The notes: generated from the sequence alone by a model not told the origin. 57,481 bases of DNA from Candidatus Cloacimonadota bacterium (GCA_018400535.1 JAGYMQ010000079.1:1-57481); one strand, 5' to 3'. Counted from the first letter of the stretch, positions 1 through 11,636 are shown. Program-made: numbers and translations.

Positions 1-51
1 GAAGGCGGCAGAACTATCGGAGCTGGCGTCGTTAGCGAAATATACGAATAA
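1..51 (+). CDS. tuf: Elongation factor Tu, C-terminal end (partial)
   Basis: The first 16 codons before the TAA at 49-51 read EGGRTIGAGVVSEIYE, which is the characteristic last beta strand of EF-Tu domain 3 (family pattern EGGRTVGAGVV followed by a short tail). EF-Tu carries aminoacyl-tRNA to the ribosome as a GTP complex. Only the 3' end lies in the window, so nothing can be said about the GTPase domain. Its position just before rpmG, tRNA-Trp, secE and nusG is a common bacterial arrangement. No tuf copy follows fusA later in this window, so here tuf sits upstream of the secE-nusG block and not at the end of the str cluster. Confidence 0.9.
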   Translation, partial: EGGRTIGAGVVSEIYE

Positions 52-63
52 ACAGGAAATACA

Positions 64-213
64 ATGAGAGAGATCATTACTTTAGAATGTACGAAATGTA
101 AGAATAGAAATTACACAACAACAAAGAACAGAAGAACGCATCCGAAAAGGGTGACATACAAGAAATTCTGTCCCACTTGCAGAGCTCGTACAGAACACAA
201 ACAGACGAGATAA
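64..213 (+). CDS. rpmG: 50S ribosomal protein L33
   Basis: A 49-residue reading frame starts with ATG 12 bases after the tuf stop codon. The sequence MREIITLECTKCKNRNYTTT is diagnostic for L33. It has two CxxC pairs (Cys9/Cys12 and Cys36/Cys39), so this is the zinc-ribbon form of L33 and not the cysteine-free form. L33 sits near the E site of the large subunit. The length and basic composition are normal for the family. The gene is followed after 11 bases by tRNA-Trp and is probably co-transcribed with tuf. Confidence 0.95.
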   Translation: MREIITLECTKCKNRNYTTTKNRRTHPKRVTYKKFCPTCRARTEHKQTR

Positions 214-224
214 TAAATTTGGGT

Positions 225-300
225 AGGCTTGTAGCTCAACTGGTAGAGCACTGGTCTCCAAAACCAGGGGTTGCGGGTTCAAGTCCTGCCGGGCCTGCCA
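225..300 (+). tRNA. trnW: tRNA-Trp (anticodon CCA)
   Basis: A 76-base cloverleaf with an encoded 3' CCA. The acceptor stem pairs 225-231 with 290-296 (two G-U pairs); the discriminator base is G297 and CCA is 298-300. The anticodon stem is CTGGT (251-255) with ACCAG (263-267). The loop CTCCAAA puts the anticodon CCA at 258-260. The T arm contains GGGTTCAAGTCC. The location between rpmG and secE is the classic site of tRNA-Trp in many bacteria. Confidence 0.97.
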
Positions 301-318
301 TTTGATCAAGGTGAAAAA

Positions 319-510
319 ATGATTAAGAAAATTGTGATATTTTTTAAAAATGTGAAAAATGAGATGTCTTACGTGACCTGGCCAACAAAAGATGATTTGA
401 AAGAAGGCACGACAGTGGTCATTGTTATGTCCATCCTTGTTGCCATTTTTCTATCATTAGTAGATGCTGGATTTGGCTTTTTGATCAGGAATTTATTGTT
501 AAAAGGTTGA
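319..510 (+). CDS. secE: Preprotein translocase subunit SecE
   Basis: A 63-residue single-span SecE that stabilises SecY in the SecYEG channel of the inner membrane. The signature is NEMSYVTWPTKDDL, the conserved amphipathic helix with the V-W-P core, followed by a hydrophobic span (about residues 32-50). I chose the ATG at 319 because AAGGTG lies just upstream and the frame before it runs back into the tRNA gene. The protein has the short one-span form and not the three-span form of enterobacteria. nusG follows 4 bases after the stop. Confidence 0.95.
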   Translation: MIKKIVIFFKNVKNEMSYVTWPTKDDLKEGTTVVIVMSILVAIFLSLVDAGFGFLIRNLLLKG

Positions 511-514
511 TAAA

Positions 515-1042
515 GTGAGTTGGTACGTAGTTCACACTTATGCTTCGCACGAATTCAAAATAAAAGAAGCCATCGAAAAAGGAATTCAGGATGATGAGAA
601 TCTGGCAAAAAGTATCAAGCAGGTCCTGATCCCAACCCAAAAGACTTTCCATATTCGTGAAGGCAAAAGAGTGGAACGTGAAAAAAAGATATTTACCAGC
701 TATATCATTGTCGAAGCAGACCTGACACCGAAAGTTTTCACTTTTATCAAAAGAATCCCTGGCGTGACTCATTTTTTGGGAACAGGCAAGAAGCCACAAC
801 CACTTACCCAAAAAGAAATAAATCGCTTGTTGGGAATAGCAGACCGTTCAAAAAGAGATCAGAAAGAGATCGATTTTATTCCTGGCGATATGGTAAAGAT
901 AACTTCCGGACCCTTTAATGATTTCGAGGGAACAGTGGAAAAGATTCATGACGATAAGCAAAAACTGACTATCAAAGTTACTGTGTTTGGTCGCGTCACG
1001 CCAGTCGAAGTGCGAATTGATCAAGTAGAAATGTTAAAATAG
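515..1042 (+). CDS. nusG: Transcription antitermination/elongation factor NusG
   Basis: A 175-residue protein with a GTG start. The N-terminal NGN domain opens with SWYVVHTYASHE and binds RNA polymerase. The KOW domain near residues 122-160 contains PGDMVKITSGPFNDFEGTVE and binds S10 or Rho. The length is typical and no large insertion between the two domains is visible. It sits between secE (4 bases upstream) and rplK (9 bases downstream), the usual order, and is probably translated from one mRNA with them. Confidence 0.96.
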   Translation: MSWYVVHTYASHEFKIKEAIEKGIQDDENLAKSIKQVLIPTQKTFHIREGKRVEREKKIFTSYIIVEADLTPKVFTFIKRIPGVTHFLGTGKKPQPLTQKEINRLLGIADRSKRDQKEIDFIPGDMVKITSGPFNDFEGTVEKIHDDKQKLTIKVTVFGRVTPVEVRIDQVEMLK

Positions 1043-1051
1043 AGGATAATT

Positions 1052-1483
1052 ATGGCAAAACCGAAAGATGCTGTGAATGTAGTAAAACTTCAATTGCCAG
1101 CAGGCAAAGCGACTCCAGCGCCACCAGTCGGTCCTGCATTAGGACAAGCTGGCATCAATATTGGAGAATTTTGCAAAGCATTTAATGACAAGACAAAAGA
1201 TGAGCCGGGAATGATCTTTCCCGTCATCATATACGTTAAAAAAAATAAATCATACACGTTTGAGATCAAGACTCCACCTGCTGCTGTTTTGATCAAAAAG
1301 GAAGCCGGTCTGGCGAAAGGTTCTGGTGAACCCAATCGCAACAAAGTAGGCACTATCAGCAAAGAATCCATCAAGAAGATCGCACAGATCAAGATGGAAG
1401 ACCTGAATGCCTATAATATTGATGCGGCGATGCGCATGATCGAAGGAACAGCACGCAATATGGGAGTCGTAGTCGAAGATTAA
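1052..1483 (+). CDS. rplK: 50S ribosomal protein L11
   Basis: A 143-residue L11, part of the GTPase-associated centre where it binds 23S rRNA and the L10 stalk base. The N-terminal domain carries the conserved run [20 protein letters not shown]. The C-terminal RNA-binding domain contains [13 protein letters not shown] and ends in [14 protein letters not shown]. The length is normal. It follows nusG by 9 bases and precedes rplA by 47 bases, the largest gap within this part of the operon. Confidence 0.97.
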   Translation: MAKPKDAVNVVKLQLPAGKATPAPPVGPALGQAGINIGEFCKAFNDKTKDEPGMIFPVIIYVKKNKSYTFEIKTPPAAVLIKKEAGLAKGSGEPNRNKVGTISKESIKKIAQIKMEDLNAYNIDAAMRMIEGTARNMGVVVED

Positions 1484-1530
1484 TAGTTTATTACTGCAAT
1501 CGTGCAGGAGATTATCAAGAAGGAGTGTAA

Positions 1531-2232
1531 ATGGCTAGTAAAAGGTACCGAAAGGCTCATGAGATGATCGATAAAGAGAAAAAATATGATTTGGACGAAG
1601 CAATAAAACTTCTCAAAGAATTGCCGTCTGCAAAGTTTGACGAAACAGTTGAACTTCATATGAACCTTGGCGTCGATCCTCGTAAAGCTGATCAACAAAT
1701 CAGAAATTCTTTAGTTTTACCAAATGGAAGTGGCCAAACATCACGTGTTTTAGTTTTTGCAGAAGGCCAAAAGGCGGACGAAGCTAAAGAAGCAGGTGCC
1801 GATTTTGTTGGAGTCGATGAATTCGTCGAAAAGATCAATTCCGGTTGGTTGGATTTCGATGTCGTTATCGCTACTCCAAATTTAATGGGTAAGATCGGTC
1901 GTCTGGGAAAGATCCTTGGTCCCAGAGGTTTAATGCCGAATCCTAAAGTTGGAACTGTTACTATGGAAATTGACAAAGCGGTTAATGATGCAAAAGGTGG
2001 AAAAATAACTTATCGTGTCGATAAATTTTCCAATCTGCATATTATTTCCGGCAAAAAAGGTTTTGATGCTCCAAAGCTAAAAGAAAACCTTTTAGCCATC
2101 ATCTCTCAGATTTTGAGGGAAAGACCAGCCGCCTTGAAAGGAACTTATATCAAATCCATGGCAGTCACTTCCACGATGGGACCAAGCATCAAGATCGACG
2201 TGGCAACTGCTAGAAAAGAAGCAAGGAAGTAG
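1531..2232 (+). CDS. rplA: 50S ribosomal protein L1
   Basis: A 233-residue L1, which forms the mobile L1 stalk at the ribosomal E site and in many bacteria represses its own operon. Recognised by [19 protein letters not shown] and the loop [20 protein letters not shown], the family signature, and by the C-terminal [18 protein letters not shown] lies about 7 bases before the ATG. Only 9 bases separate its stop from rplJ, so the leader that usually lies between rplA and rplJ is absent. Confidence 0.97.
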   Translation: MASKRYRKAHEMIDKEKKYDLDEAIKLLKELPSAKFDETVELHMNLGVDPRKADQQIRNSLVLPNGSGQTSRVLVFAEGQKADEAKEAGADFVGVDEFVEKINSGWLDFDVVIATPNLMGKIGRLGKILGPRGLMPNPKVGTVTMEIDKAVNDAKGGKITYRVDKFSNLHIISGKKGFDAPKLKENLLAIISQILRERPAALKGTYIKSMAVTSTMGPSIKIDVATARKEARK

Positions 2233-2241
2233 GAGAAAATT

Positions 2242-2778
2242 ATGATTCAACCTTATAAGATCGAAGAAGTAAAAAAACTTAAAGCAAAGTTACAAGATAA
2301 AAAGTCTATAGTGCTTGTCGATTATAAAGGGATCAACATCGAAGAAGTGGATGAGCTTCGGAACAGAATGCGTAAGGCAAATGTGGAATATTTCGTTTCC
2401 AAAAATACTTTTATGAGGATCGCATTAAATGAGATCGGAATAACAGACCTAGATCAGTATTTGAAGGGTCCAACCGCAATTGCTGCCTGTGCTGATGATG
2501 AAGTAGCACCAGCTCGAGAAATTGCAATTTTTAAAAAAGAAGTGACAAAAGATAAAGAGTTTCCATCTTTTAAAATTGGCTTGATAAATGAAAATCTGAT
2601 GGATATAGAAGCTTTGCAGGAGTTAGCAAAATTACCTGGCAAAGAACAACTCTTATCTATGGTGTTACAAGGATTTAATGCTCCGATAACAGGATTTGTG
2701 GGAGCACTGAATGGCATCCTGACAAAATTTGTCCGAACGGTCGATGCTATAGTCGAAAAACAATCTGAAAAAAATTAA
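2242..2778 (+). CDS. rplJ: 50S ribosomal protein L10
   Basis: A 178-residue L10, the stalk base that anchors L7/L12 dimers. The N-terminal globular domain has SIVLVDYKGINIEEVDELRN and VEYFVSKNTFMRIA. The C-terminal helix (about residues 150-175) should carry the L12-binding segments. The start codon follows the rplA stop by only 9 bases with a GGAG inside the gap, implying coupled translation and no separate autoregulatory leader. Confidence 0.96.
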   Translation: MIQPYKIEEVKKLKAKLQDKKSIVLVDYKGINIEEVDELRNRMRKANVEYFVSKNTFMRIALNEIGITDLDQYLKGPTAIAACADDEVAPAREIAIFKKEVTKDKEFPSFKIGLINENLMDIEALQELAKLPGKEQLLSMVLQGFNAPITGFVGALNGILTKFVRTVDAIVEKQSEKN

Positions 2779-2796
2779 TTATATCTGGAGGATAAA

Positions 2797-3171
2797 ATGG
2801 CTGATAAAAAACAACAGGTTATCGATATTATCAAGGAAATGAGTGTGATCGAACTCTCTGACCTTGTGAAAGAATTGGAAGAGTTATTTGATGTGAAAGC
2901 AAGTGCTCCGGTTGCAGTTGCCGCTGGCGCGCCCGCAGCAGAAGAAGAAAAAGAAGAGAAAACAGAATTTGATGTGATCCTGACCGGCGCAGGTGCGAAA
3001 AAGATCCAAACGATCAAAGTGGTGAGAAAGCTTACCAAATTAGGGTTGAAAGAAGCGAAAGAACTTGTGGATAACGCACCAAATCCAGTTGCAGAAGCTA
3101 TTCCAAAAGAAGAAGCAGAAAAGATCAAGGCTCAAATAGAAGAAGCTGGAGCTACAGTAGAGATCAAGTAA
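2797..3171 (+). CDS. rplL: 50S ribosomal protein L7/L12
   Basis: A 124-residue stalk protein that recruits translational GTPases. It has the N-terminal dimerisation helices, an Ala/Glu-rich hinge ([20 protein letters not shown]), and the C-terminal factor-binding domain with [26 protein letters not shown] precedes the ATG. It is followed by a strong hairpin before rpoB, so transcription into rpoBC is likely attenuated after this gene, which would explain excess L12 over polymerase subunits. Confidence 0.97.
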   Translation: MADKKQQVIDIIKEMSVIELSDLVKELEELFDVKASAPVAVAAGAPAAEEEKEEKTEFDVILTGAGAKKIQTIKVVRKLTKLGLKEAKELVDNAPNPVAEAIPKEEAEKIKAQIEEAGATVEIK

Positions 3172-3186
3172 ATCAATAATTATTTG

Positions 3187-3217
3187 ACGGAAGTGGAAAA
3201 AATTCCACTTCCGTTTT
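3187..3217 (+). terminator. Hairpin between rplL and rpoB (attenuator)
   Basis: A perfect 12-bp stem, ACGGAAGTGGAA (3187-3198) with TTCCACTTCCGT (3203-3214), around an AAAA loop and followed by a short T run (3214-3217). It lies 15 bases after rplL and about 66 bases before rpoB. The T tract is short, so partial termination or an RNA-processing role seems more likely than full termination. A rplL-rpoB attenuator is well known in other bacteria. Confidence 0.75.
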
Positions 3218-3282
3218 ACGCTATCAAGCTCGTTATCTAATTCTGTTCATTTTCACTTTTTAATAAAAAAGGAGTGATGCTT

Positions 3283-6200
3283 TTGAAAATTAAAAGTTAT
3301 TCTCGATTAAAGAAAAAGGCTGAAGAATCTGGTATTCCCACCGTCGTTGTTCCAAATCTTCTTTCTATGCAAGTCAATTCTTACAATGAATTTCTGCAAA
3401 AAGATGTGCATCCCCAAAAAAGAAAAAATATCGGATTACAAGCAATATTATCTTCGGTTTTCCCTTTAGAAGACCAAAAAGGTCTCTATCATCTCGAATT
3501 TATTGATTACGTTGTATTAAAAGAAAAATACACGACCGAAGAATGTATTGAAAGAAATCTCTCATATCAAGCACCAGTAAAAGCTAGAATGAGATTGACG
3601 ATCTATGATGAAGATATTCTTAAAGAAACAAATGAAAAACGTGTGAAAAGCACGATTGAACAAGAAGTCTTTCTGGGTGAAATACCTCTTATTACTGAAC
3701 AAGGATCTTTCATCATCAACGGAGCAGAACGTGTTATCATCAGCCAGCTGCATAGATCTCCCGGCATATTTTTTTCTGAAACAAAACATACGAGTGGGAA
3801 AATGCTGTTCTCTGCCAAATTAATTCCCTACAATGGCTCCTGGCTGGAATTTAAAATGGATAATCAGGATGCGATGTTCGTGCTTATCGATCGCCGCAGA
3901 AAATTGCCCGCTACAGTTCTTCTGCGTTCTATCGGATTATCCACTAATGAAGACCTGAGAAATTATTTTTATAAAGAAGAAAAGATCAAAACGGATAATG
4001 CCAAAGATAGATTCCTGTTCAGCGATATCATGGATAAAGAAACCGGCGAAGTCGTTTATGAAGCAGCCTTTGAAATCGGCGAAGATGAGATTGAAGTTAT
4101 TAAAGAAGCTGGTCTGGAAGAAATATCCGTGATCTCAGAAAGTTCTGAACTTTCCCGAAAGATAATCGAACAAACTATTGCTAAAGATCAAACCACAAAT
4201 CAGGAAGAAGCACTCAAAAAAATATATACTTTGATAAGACCAGGCGAAGAACCCTCTTTTGAGATCGCCCAAGAATTGTTTGAAAAAATGTTTCTCAATG
4301 AAAGAAGATATAATCTGGGAGAAGTTGGAAGATACAAGCTGAACAGCCGTCTCGGTCTTAATATTGATGAAGATACTCACATCCTCACAAAAGAAGACTT
4401 TATCGCAATCGTAGATCATTTGATCAAAGTTTTTAAAGAAGAAGATACGATCGATGATATTGATCATCTTGCCAACCGCAGAGTTAGAACTGTTGGTGAA
4501 TTATTAGAAGAACAATATAATATTGGATTGTCTCGCGTAGCACGCACGGCAGTCGAAAGAATGTTTATCGCAAATCCAGATGAAGTTACGATCCATGACC
4601 TGATCAATAGCAACGCTTTGATCGCTGTTGTCCAATCTTTTTTCCTGACCGGCCAATTATCACAATATATGGAACAAACAAATCCGCTCACAGCAATTAC
4701 GCACAAACGAAGATTATCAGCTTTGGGACCAGGTGGTTTGACCAGAGAAAGAGCTGGTTTCGAAGTGCGAGACGTCCATTACACTCACTATGGCAGGATT
4801 TGTCCGATCGAAACACCCGAAGGTCCAAATATTGGATTGATATCTTCTCCAGCTATGTATTCCATTGTGAATAAACTTGGCTTTTTGGAAACACCATACA
4901 TCAAAGTGGAAAATGGAATGATCACCTCAGAAATTAAATATTTGGATGCCTTTGAAGAAGATAAATATACAATTGCACAAGCGAATGTGAATTACGATAA
5001 AAATCTGCAGATTACTGACAAACTTGTTTTTGCTCGCCGCAAAGGCGAATTCATTCAAGTGCAGCCACAGAATGTTCATTTTATGGATGTTTCCCCGCAG
5101 CAGATCGTTTCGGCTTCTGCTTCCCTGATACCCTTTCTCGAACATGATGATGCAAATCGAGCCTTGATGGGCTCTAATATGCAGAGACAAGCTGTTCCTC
5201 TTATCAATCCAGAAGTTCCGATTATCGGGACTGGAACAGAAAGCATCTTGGCAGAAGATAGTGGTTTGACTGCGATCGCGCCCTATGATGGAGTCGTGAA
5301 AAAAGTCACCAGCTCATATATTGATATTGAACGGGAAAATCCAGATGACAATATTCTGGATATTGATTCGCTGAAAAGGATCTATCTCAAAAAGTTTTCG
5401 CGCACAAATCAAGATACTTCGATCAATCAGAAACCAATTGTTAAAAAAGGGCAAAAAGTCAAAAAAGGCGATATTATTTCTGATGGACCGGCAATTGTGA
5501 ATAAACGATTAGCGTTGGGTAGAAATATGTTGGTTGCCTTTATGCCCTGGTATGGCTATAATTATGAAGATGCGATCATCTTGAGCGAAAAAGTGGCACG
5601 AGAAGATATACTCACTTCTGTTTATATCGAAGAACACGAAATTCTGGTGCGTAAAATGAAAAATGGCAAAGAAGAATTAGCATACGACATTCCAAATGTT
5701 CCCACAAAATCTTTGCGGAATTTAGATAAAACAGGAATAATTCGCGTCGGCTCAATGGTTTTGGCGGGTGATATCATTGTAGGAAAAATAACCCCCAAAA
5801 ATGTTGATATTGATCCTTCCCCAGAAGAGAATCTGATGCGAGCTCTTTTTGGCGACCGTGCTGGGGATTTCACAAATAGCTCTTTGAAAGCAAAACCTGG
5901 TATGGAAGGTGTTGTTATTGACGTTAAAGTCTTCACTCGTTCTGAAGAACTCCATGAAATTGAAGATCAGGAGAGAAAACAAGAAGTATTGAATCGGATC
6001 AAAGATGAAAAGAATTCCAGAGATAAGCAGATCATGAAATTTCTTTCCGATAAATTGGAAAAATTGCTCATTGGAGAAACTGCAAGAAATATTGTGGATA
6101 ATCGAACGAATATGTTTTTCATACCCACTGGAAAGAAGATAACTAAAAAAGACCTTAAAAAGATCAATTTCAAAAGGTTGAATCTGGATTATGATCTGAT

Positions 6201-7074
6201 CGATAACGAAAAGAAAAACACGCAGATCTATGATGAGATCATTCTGAAAGTGAAAAAAGCTCAAGAAGAAAGTGATAATATTTACAAGAAATTACGTGAA
6301 AGATTGAAACACGGTGATGAACTGCCTTCGGGCGTTTTAAAAATGGTAAAGGTGTATATCGCTAAAAAACGGAAGATCGCTGTCGGCGATAAAATGGCGG
6401 GAAGACACGGCAACAAAGGTGTCATTTCACGAATATCTCCGATCGAAGATATGCCTTTTTTGAAAGATGGAACACCAATCGATATCATTCTTAATCCTTT
6501 GGGTGTACCTTCTCGAATGAATATCGGTCAAATATTGGAAACTCATCTCGGAATGGCGGCAAAGATCCTGGGACAAACCATTGAAACTCCAGTCTTTGAT
6601 GGTGCAAAATTGGATGACCTCAATGAAGCAATGAAAAAGGCAAAAATTCCCTTGGATGGAAAACAGGTGCTCTATGACGGAAAAACCGGCGAACCATTCA
6701 AAGAAAGAGTCACTGTCGGTGTTATGTATATGCTGAAGTTAAATCATTTGGTTGCAGATAAAATGCATGCACGCTCCACAGGTCCCTACTCGCTCATCAC
6801 ACAACAACCTTTAGGCGGAAAAGCTCAACATGGTGGACAGCGTTTGGGAGAAATGGAAGTATGGGCTTTGGAAGCTTACGGAGCTTCTCGTCTTCTGGAA
6901 GAAATGCTCACGATCAAAAGCGATGATGTCGATGGAAGAACGAGTGCCTTCAAGGCGATTACGAGCGGTGAAAATCCGCCAAAACCTGGTATTCCAGAAT
7001 CATTCAACGTCTTGGTCAGTGAATTAAAATCGCTTTGTTTTGATGTTGAATTCATTTCCGAAAATAACTCTTAA
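3283..7074 (+). CDS. rpoB: DNA-directed RNA polymerase subunit beta
   Basis: A 1263-residue beta subunit, forming half of the active-site cleft of RNA polymerase. Recognised by [20 protein letters not shown] and [17 protein letters not shown] in the fork region and by the C-terminal [21 protein letters not shown] chose the TTG at 3283 because GGAG at 3271-3274 is 8 bases away. A GTG at 3274 and an ATG at 3277 in the same frame overlap or crowd that ribosome site. Within the rifampicin pocket three positions differ from the Escherichia coli sequence (Tyr462, Glu464, Thr470 in local numbering, equivalent to F514, D516 and S522). rpoC follows after 11 bases. Confidence 0.97.
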   Translation: MKIKSYSRLKKKAEESGIPTVVVPNLLSMQVNSYNEFLQKDVHPQKRKNIGLQAILSSVFPLEDQKGLYHLEFIDYVVLKEKYTTEECIERNLSYQAPVKARMRLTIYDEDILKETNEKRVKSTIEQEVFLGEIPLITEQGSFIINGAERVIISQLHRSPGIFFSETKHTSGKMLFSAKLIPYNGSWLEFKMDNQDAMFVLIDRRRKLPATVLLRSIGLSTNEDLRNYFYKEEKIKTDNAKDRFLFSDIMDKETGEVVYEAAFEIGEDEIEVIKEAGLEEISVISESSELSRKIIEQTIAKDQTTNQEEALKKIYTLIRPGEEPSFEIAQELFEKMFLNERRYNLGEVGRYKLNSRLGLNIDEDTHILTKEDFIAIVDHLIKVFKEEDTIDDIDHLANRRVRTVGELLEEQYNIGLSRVARTAVERMFIANPDEVTIHDLINSNALIAVVQSFFLTGQLSQYMEQTNPLTAITHKRRLSALGPGGLTRERAGFEVRDVHYTHYGRICPIETPEGPNIGLISSPAMYSIVNKLGFLETPYIKVENGMITSEIKYLDAFEEDKYTIAQANVNYDKNLQITDKLVFARRKGEFIQVQPQNVHFMDVSPQQIVSASASLIPFLEHDDANRALMGSNMQRQAVPLINPEVPIIGTGTESILAEDSGLTAIAPYDGVVKKVTSSYIDIERENPDDNILDIDSLKRIYLKKFSRTNQDTSINQKPIVKKGQKVKKGDIISDGPAIVNKRLALGRNMLVAFMPWYGYNYEDAIILSEKVAREDILTSVYIEEHEILVRKMKNGKEELAYDIPNVPTKSLRNLDKTGIIRVGSMVLAGDIIVGKITPKNVDIDPSPEENLMRALFGDRAGDFTNSSLKAKPGMEGVVIDVKVFTRSEELHEIEDQERKQEVLNRIKDEKNSRDKQIMKFLSDKLEKLLIGETARNIVDNRTNMFFIPTGKKITKKDLKKINFKRLNLDYDLIDNEKKNTQIYDEIILKVKKAQEESDNIYKKLRERLKHGDELPSGVLKMVKVYIAKKRKIAVGDKMAGRHGNKGVISRISPIEDMPFLKDGTPIDIILNPLGVPSRMNIGQILETHLGMAAKILGQTIETPVFDGAKLDDLNEAMKKAKIPLDGKQVLYDGKTGEPFKERVTVGVMYMLKLNHLVADKMHARSTGPYSLITQQPLGGKAQHGGQRLGEMEVWALEAYGASRLLEEMLTIKSDDVDGRTSAFKAITSGENPPKPGIPESFNVLVSELKSLCFDVEFISENNS

Positions 7075-7085
7075 CGGGGGTTAAT

Positions 7086-10000
7086 GTGATTAGAGAAATC
7101 AAAAGAGATAAAAGAATCGAAGATTATGATCAGGTGAAGATCAAAATCGCTTCTCCCGACGCCATCAGAAAATGGAGTTATGGTGAAGTAGTGAAACCAG
7201 ACACTCTCAATTATCGAACACTCAAACCCGAAAAAGGTGGCTTGTTCTGCGAAAGAATTTTCGGTCCCGAAAAGGATTATGAATGCAGCTGTGGTAAATA
7301 TAAGAAAAAACGCTTCAAAAACACTGTCTGCGATCGCTGCGGTGTGGAAATAACTACTTCACGAGTGCGAAGAGAACGAATGGGACACATTGAGCTCGCT
7401 GTTCCAGTTGCTCATATCTGGTTCATCAAAAGTTTGCCCAGCGTGATCGGAACACTGTTGGATATGCCCGTCAAAAAGTTGGAAAGGATCCTCTATTATG
7501 AATCCTATATTGTGTTGAATCCTGGTGATAGTGATTATGAAAAAAAAGATCTGATAGACGTCGATGAATATTATGAGATCAGAGATCGCGTCAGTGAAGA
7601 TTTTGATGCAAGAATGGGTGCTGAAGCGGTAAAAGTGCTTTTGGAAAACCTGAATCTTGAAGACGAATCGATGAATCTGCGAACACTGATCAAAATGGAA
7701 ACTTCGACACAGAAAAAGAAAAAAAACATCAAACGTCTGAAGGTTGTTGATTCACTCCGAAAATCTGGGAATAAACCAGAATGGCTTGTTCTGGAAGTTT
7801 TGCCTGTGCTACCACCAACTTTGCGCCCACTGGTGCAATTGGAAGGTGGAAGATTTGCAACAGCAGATTTCAATGAACTATATCGCCGTGTGATCACCAG
7901 AAATAATCGCTTACGCGGATTATTGGATATTAACGCACCAGAAGTCATACTCCGAAACGAAAAACGCATGTTACAAGAAGCAGTCGATGCACTGATCGAC
8001 AATTCCAGAAAATCAAGACCAGTGAAAGGAAGAGGAAATCGTCCTTTGAAAGCACTGGCAGATCAATTAAAAGGAAAGAGCGGTCGCTTCCGACAAAATC
8101 TTTTGGGAAAAAGAGTGGATTATTCGGGACGTTCCGTCATTACCGTTGGTCCCAATCTCAAATTGCACCAATGTGGTCTTCCCAAAGAAATGGCGATTGA
8201 ATTGTATAAACCATTTTTGATCGAAAGATTGGAAAAAATCGGTCAGGCCGAAAAAGCAAAAACAGCTAAGAAATTGATCGAGAAAAAACGTCCTGAAATT
8301 TGGAAAATACTAGAAGAAGTTATTGAAGATTATCCGGTTCTGTTAAATCGAGCTCCGACTCTTCATAAACACGGTATTCAAGCATTTATGCCTGTGCTGA
8401 CAGAAGGGAAAGCCATCGAATTGCATCCACTTGTCTGCATTCCCTATAATGCCGATTTCGATGGAGACCAGATGGCAGTGCATGTGCCTTTATCCAAAGA
8501 AGCACAAATGGAAGCGCGCGTGCTGATGCTTTCTTCCAGAAATCTTTTGCTTCCAGCAAGTGGCAAATTAGCGATGGCAACAAATCAGGATATCGTGCTG
8601 GGAAATTATTATATCACAGCTCTGAAAGATGAAAAACCAATAGATGTCAAAAAACTGAGATATTTCAGCTCACCAGAAGAAGTTATCGCTGCATACGAAC
8701 AAGCTGAGCTAAATTCCTTACGTGGTTCTCAACAAAAATCTTGCATTGATATTCATAGCTGGATCAATCTTTTAATCGATGGAAAAATCATCACGACAAC
8801 TGTCGGTCGCACTATTTTCAATCAAATCTTGCCAAAAGAATTGCCTTTCATCAACTATACCCTCACCAAAGGAAAACTCAATGACCTTTCGATGGAATGC
8901 TTTGAAACTGTAGGTCAATCCCGAACAGCTGAATTTCTTGATGACCTTAAAGAATTAGGATTTCGCTACGCTACAAAAGCTGGAATTACATTTAGTTCAA
9001 GCGATGTAATCTCTCCAAAAGAAAAAAATAAATTTGTTCGTCACACAGAAAAGGATGTACAAAAGATAATCGATAGCTATATGAATGGCGAGATCACCGA
9101 AACAGAACGCTATAATCGCGTGATCGATAAATGGAAAATAACGACTGACAAAGTTACAAAAGTTTTGATGGAACAGTTACAAAATGACAAAAAAGGTTTC
9201 AATTCCATCAATATGATGTATATCTCAGGGGCACGAGGTGGAAAAGATCAGATCAAACAACTCGGTGCAATGCGTGGTTTGATGGATAAACCTTCAAAAG
9301 GTTCTTCGGAAAGCGCAGCAGAAGTGATCGAAACTCCGATCAAATCAAATTTCAAAGAAGGCCTCAGTGTGTTAGAATATTTCATCTCGACTCACGGTGC
9401 CCGAAAAGGACTAGCCGATACTGCTCTCAAAACTGCCGATGCCGGTTATTTGACCAGAAGATTGGTCGATGTGGCGCAGAATGCTGTGATCAATCAAGAA
9501 GATTGTGGAACGATCGAAGGTATTGAAATCGGAGCGTTGAAAGAAGGTTTGGAAATAGTTGAATCACTTTCGGAAAGAATCAAGGGAAGAACAACAGCTG
9601 AAGATGTTATCGATCCTGTCACTGACAAGATCATTGTCGAAGCAAATACGGTCATAAATAATGAAAAAGCAAAATTAATCCAAGATCATGGCATCAATAC
9701 TGTCAAGATCAGATCAGTATTGACCTGTGAAGCAGAGAACGGAATTTGCGCTAAATGTTATGGCAAAAATCTGGGTACTAATAAACCTGTCACAATTGGT
9801 GAGCCAGTAGGAATTCTAGCAGCGCAAAGTATCGGTGAGCCAGGAACGCAGCTCACGTTGAGAACTTTTCATATTGGAGGAACAACCAGCACAGATGTTG
9901 ATCTGGCTGAAGTAATATCCAATTCAGATGGAACTGTTAAATTTGAAAAAATGAACGTTGTGCGCAATAGACAAGGTCAGCTTGTTTCCATTAGTCACAT

Positions 10001-11231
10001 GGGAAGGATCAAGATCCTTGATGATGATGGGTTGGTCGCGGAAACCTATAAAGTAGAATATGCAGCTACGATTTTTGTGGAAGATAACGAGAAGATCGTG
10101 AAGAACACAAAATTGTTCAGTTGGGATCATTATAATAATCCTCTGATCGCAACAGCTCAAGGTAAATTGAAATTTGAATACTTCCAGAAAGATGTCACAT
10201 TCAAAGAAGAATTTAATGAACTTACTGGTTCGCGAGAGATCACGATCATTGAATCGAAAGATCGGAAAAAACAAGCTCAATTTAAAATTTTGAAAGATGA
10301 TGGAACAGAAGAATTGATCCCGATTCCCACCGGCATGAAAGTGGAAACTGAAGATGGTATCTATGTTCATCCTGGAGATATCTTGGGAAAAACTTCTCGG
10401 ATCACAGTGAAACAAAGTGATATCACTGGTGGTCTTCCACGAGTTCAGGACTTGTTTGAAGCAAGAATTCCCAAAGAAAAAGCAATCCTTTCGGAAATCG
10501 CGGGAAATGTTCGCATCGGAGATTTGACAAAATCAGGTCGCATCATCTATGTGAAAGCTGACGACGGCACAGAAAAGAAATATACAATTCCACCTGGGAA
10601 AAGGATCATTGTTCACCAAGGCGATATCGTTGATAGTGGTGATCCACTTTCAGGTGGACCGCTTGATCCACATGATATTTTAAAAGCAAAGGGGATCAAA
10701 GCAGCCCAGAAATTAATTCTGGATGAAATTCAGGAAGTTTATCGAAAACAGGGCGTGAAAATCGAAGATAAACACATTTCGATCATCATCCGCCAGATGT
10801 TTAAAAAATTAAAAATTCTTGATCCAGGACACACAATGTTCCTGGAAGGCGAGATTGCAGATAGATCTCGAGTGATGAAAGAAAACAAACGCATCGAAGA
10901 AGAGGGTGGCGAAGGAGCCACTTTTGAGCAGCTTCTTCTGGGAATTACCAAAGCTTCACTTCTCACAGATAGCTGGCTTTCTGCTGCATCCTTCCAAGAA
11001 ACAACAAAAGTTCTCACACAAGCAGCGATCGAAGGGAAGATCGATGAATTGGAAGGCTTGAAAGAAAGCATTATCATCGGACATCGAATTCCAGTTGGAA
11101 CAGGAACGAAATATTACAACCGCAAGATCAAAAAAGCTATCAACGAAGGTAAAACAATCGGAGAAGTGATCAAAGAACTTGCTCATGAAGTTACAGATGA
11201 AGAAACAGTAGAAGATATACTCGATTTCTAA
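7086..11231 (+). CDS. rpoC: DNA-directed RNA polymerase subunit beta'
   Basis: A 1381-residue beta' subunit. The N-terminal zinc ribbon is [20 protein letters not shown]. The catalytic magnesium loop reads [12 protein letters not shown]. The second zinc site lies in [13 protein letters not shown]. The trigger-loop/bridge region contains [16 protein letters not shown]. The length is close to that of other bacterial beta' subunits, with no obvious split or lineage-size insertion. It begins with GTG at 7086, preceded by GGGGG at 7076-7080. rpsL follows after 20 bases. Confidence 0.97.
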   Translation: MIREIKRDKRIEDYDQVKIKIASPDAIRKWSYGEVVKPDTLNYRTLKPEKGGLFCERIFGPEKDYECSCGKYKKKRFKNTVCDRCGVEITTSRVRRERMGHIELAVPVAHIWFIKSLPSVIGTLLDMPVKKLERILYYESYIVLNPGDSDYEKKDLIDVDEYYEIRDRVSEDFDARMGAEAVKVLLENLNLEDESMNLRTLIKMETSTQKKKKNIKRLKVVDSLRKSGNKPEWLVLEVLPVLPPTLRPLVQLEGGRFATADFNELYRRVITRNNRLRGLLDINAPEVILRNEKRMLQEAVDALIDNSRKSRPVKGRGNRPLKALADQLKGKSGRFRQNLLGKRVDYSGRSVITVGPNLKLHQCGLPKEMAIELYKPFLIERLEKIGQAEKAKTAKKLIEKKRPEIWKILEEVIEDYPVLLNRAPTLHKHGIQAFMPVLTEGKAIELHPLVCIPYNADFDGDQMAVHVPLSKEAQMEARVLMLSSRNLLLPASGKLAMATNQDIVLGNYYITALKDEKPIDVKKLRYFSSPEEVIAAYEQAELNSLRGSQQKSCIDIHSWINLLIDGKIITTTVGRTIFNQILPKELPFINYTLTKGKLNDLSMECFETVGQSRTAEFLDDLKELGFRYATKAGITFSSSDVISPKEKNKFVRHTEKDVQKIIDSYMNGEITETERYNRVIDKWKITTDKVTKVLMEQLQNDKKGFNSINMMYISGARGGKDQIKQLGAMRGLMDKPSKGSSESAAEVIETPIKSNFKEGLSVLEYFISTHGARKGLADTALKTADAGYLTRRLVDVAQNAVINQEDCGTIEGIEIGALKEGLEIVESLSERIKGRTTAEDVIDPVTDKIIVEANTVINNEKAKLIQDHGINTVKIRSVLTCEAENGICAKCYGKNLGTNKPVTIGEPVGILAAQSIGEPGTQLTLRTFHIGGTTSTDVDLAEVISNSDGTVKFEKMNVVRNRQGQLVSISHMGRIKILDDDGLVAETYKVEYAATIFVEDNEKIVKNTKLFSWDHYNNPLIATAQGKLKFEYFQKDVTFKEEFNELTGSREITIIESKDRKKQAQFKILKDDGTEELIPIPTGMKVETEDGIYVHPGDILGKTSRITVKQSDITGGLPRVQDLFEARIPKEKAILSEIAGNVRIGDLTKSGRIIYVKADDGTEKKYTIPPGKRIIVHQGDIVDSGDPLSGGPLDPHDILKAKGIKAAQKLILDEIQEVYRKQGVKIEDKHISIIIRQMFKKLKILDPGHTMFLEGEIADRSRVMKENKRIEEEGGEGATFEQLLLGITKASLLTDSWLSAASFQETTKVLTQAAIEGKIDELEGLKESIIIGHRIPVGTGTKYYNRKIKKAINEGKTIGEVIKELAHEVTDEETVEDILDF

Positions 11232-11251
11232 AAAAATAAACGGAGGAAAAA

Positions 11252-11626
11252 TTGCCAACAATTAATCAATTAGTTAGAAAAGGACGTAAGAAGATCAAGA
11301 AAAAAAAGAAAAATAGAGCCTTATCTTCTTGCCCACAAAGAAGAGGAGTCTGCACGAGAGTCTATACGACAACTCCCAAAAAACCGAACTCAGCACTGAG
11401 AAAGGTTGCCAGAGTGCGCTTGACAAATGGACATGAAGTGACTGTCTATATTCCAGGAGAAGGACACAATCTGCAGGAACACAGCATCGTGCTGGTGCGT
11501 GGTGGCAGGGTCAAAGACCTTCCTGGTGTGCGTTATCATATCGTGCGCGGTGCTTTGGATACGGCAGGCGTCGAAAATAGAGTGGAATCTCGTTCCAAAT
11601 ATGGAACAAAGAGACCGAAGAAATAG
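11252..11626 (+). CDS. rpsL: 30S ribosomal protein S12
   Basis: A 124-residue S12 of the decoding centre. The conserved loop [18 protein letters not shown] includes Lys43, and [14 protein letters not shown] holds the second conserved loop. Both carry the residues found in streptomycin-sensitive ribosomes. It starts with TTG at 11252 behind CGGAGG, an uncommon start codon but well positioned. It opens the str cluster rpsL-rpsG-fusA directly behind rpoC. Confidence 0.96.
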   Translation: MPTINQLVRKGRKKIKKKKKNRALSSCPQRRGVCTRVYTTTPKKPNSALRKVARVRLTNGHEVTVYIPGEGHNLQEHSIVLVRGGRVKDLPGVRYHIVRGALDTAGVENRVESRSKYGTKRPKK

Positions 11627-11636
11627 GAGATGAACA

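Noticed and set aside
5752-6264. A 170-codon open frame on the minus strand inside rpoB
   Set aside because: It lies fully antisense to a strongly conserved region of rpoB, has no ribosome site and encodes a Phe/Ile-rich product typical of shadow frames.
9924-10415. A 163-codon open frame on the minus strand inside rpoC
   Set aside because: Antisense shadow of rpoC with no recognisable product or ribosome site.
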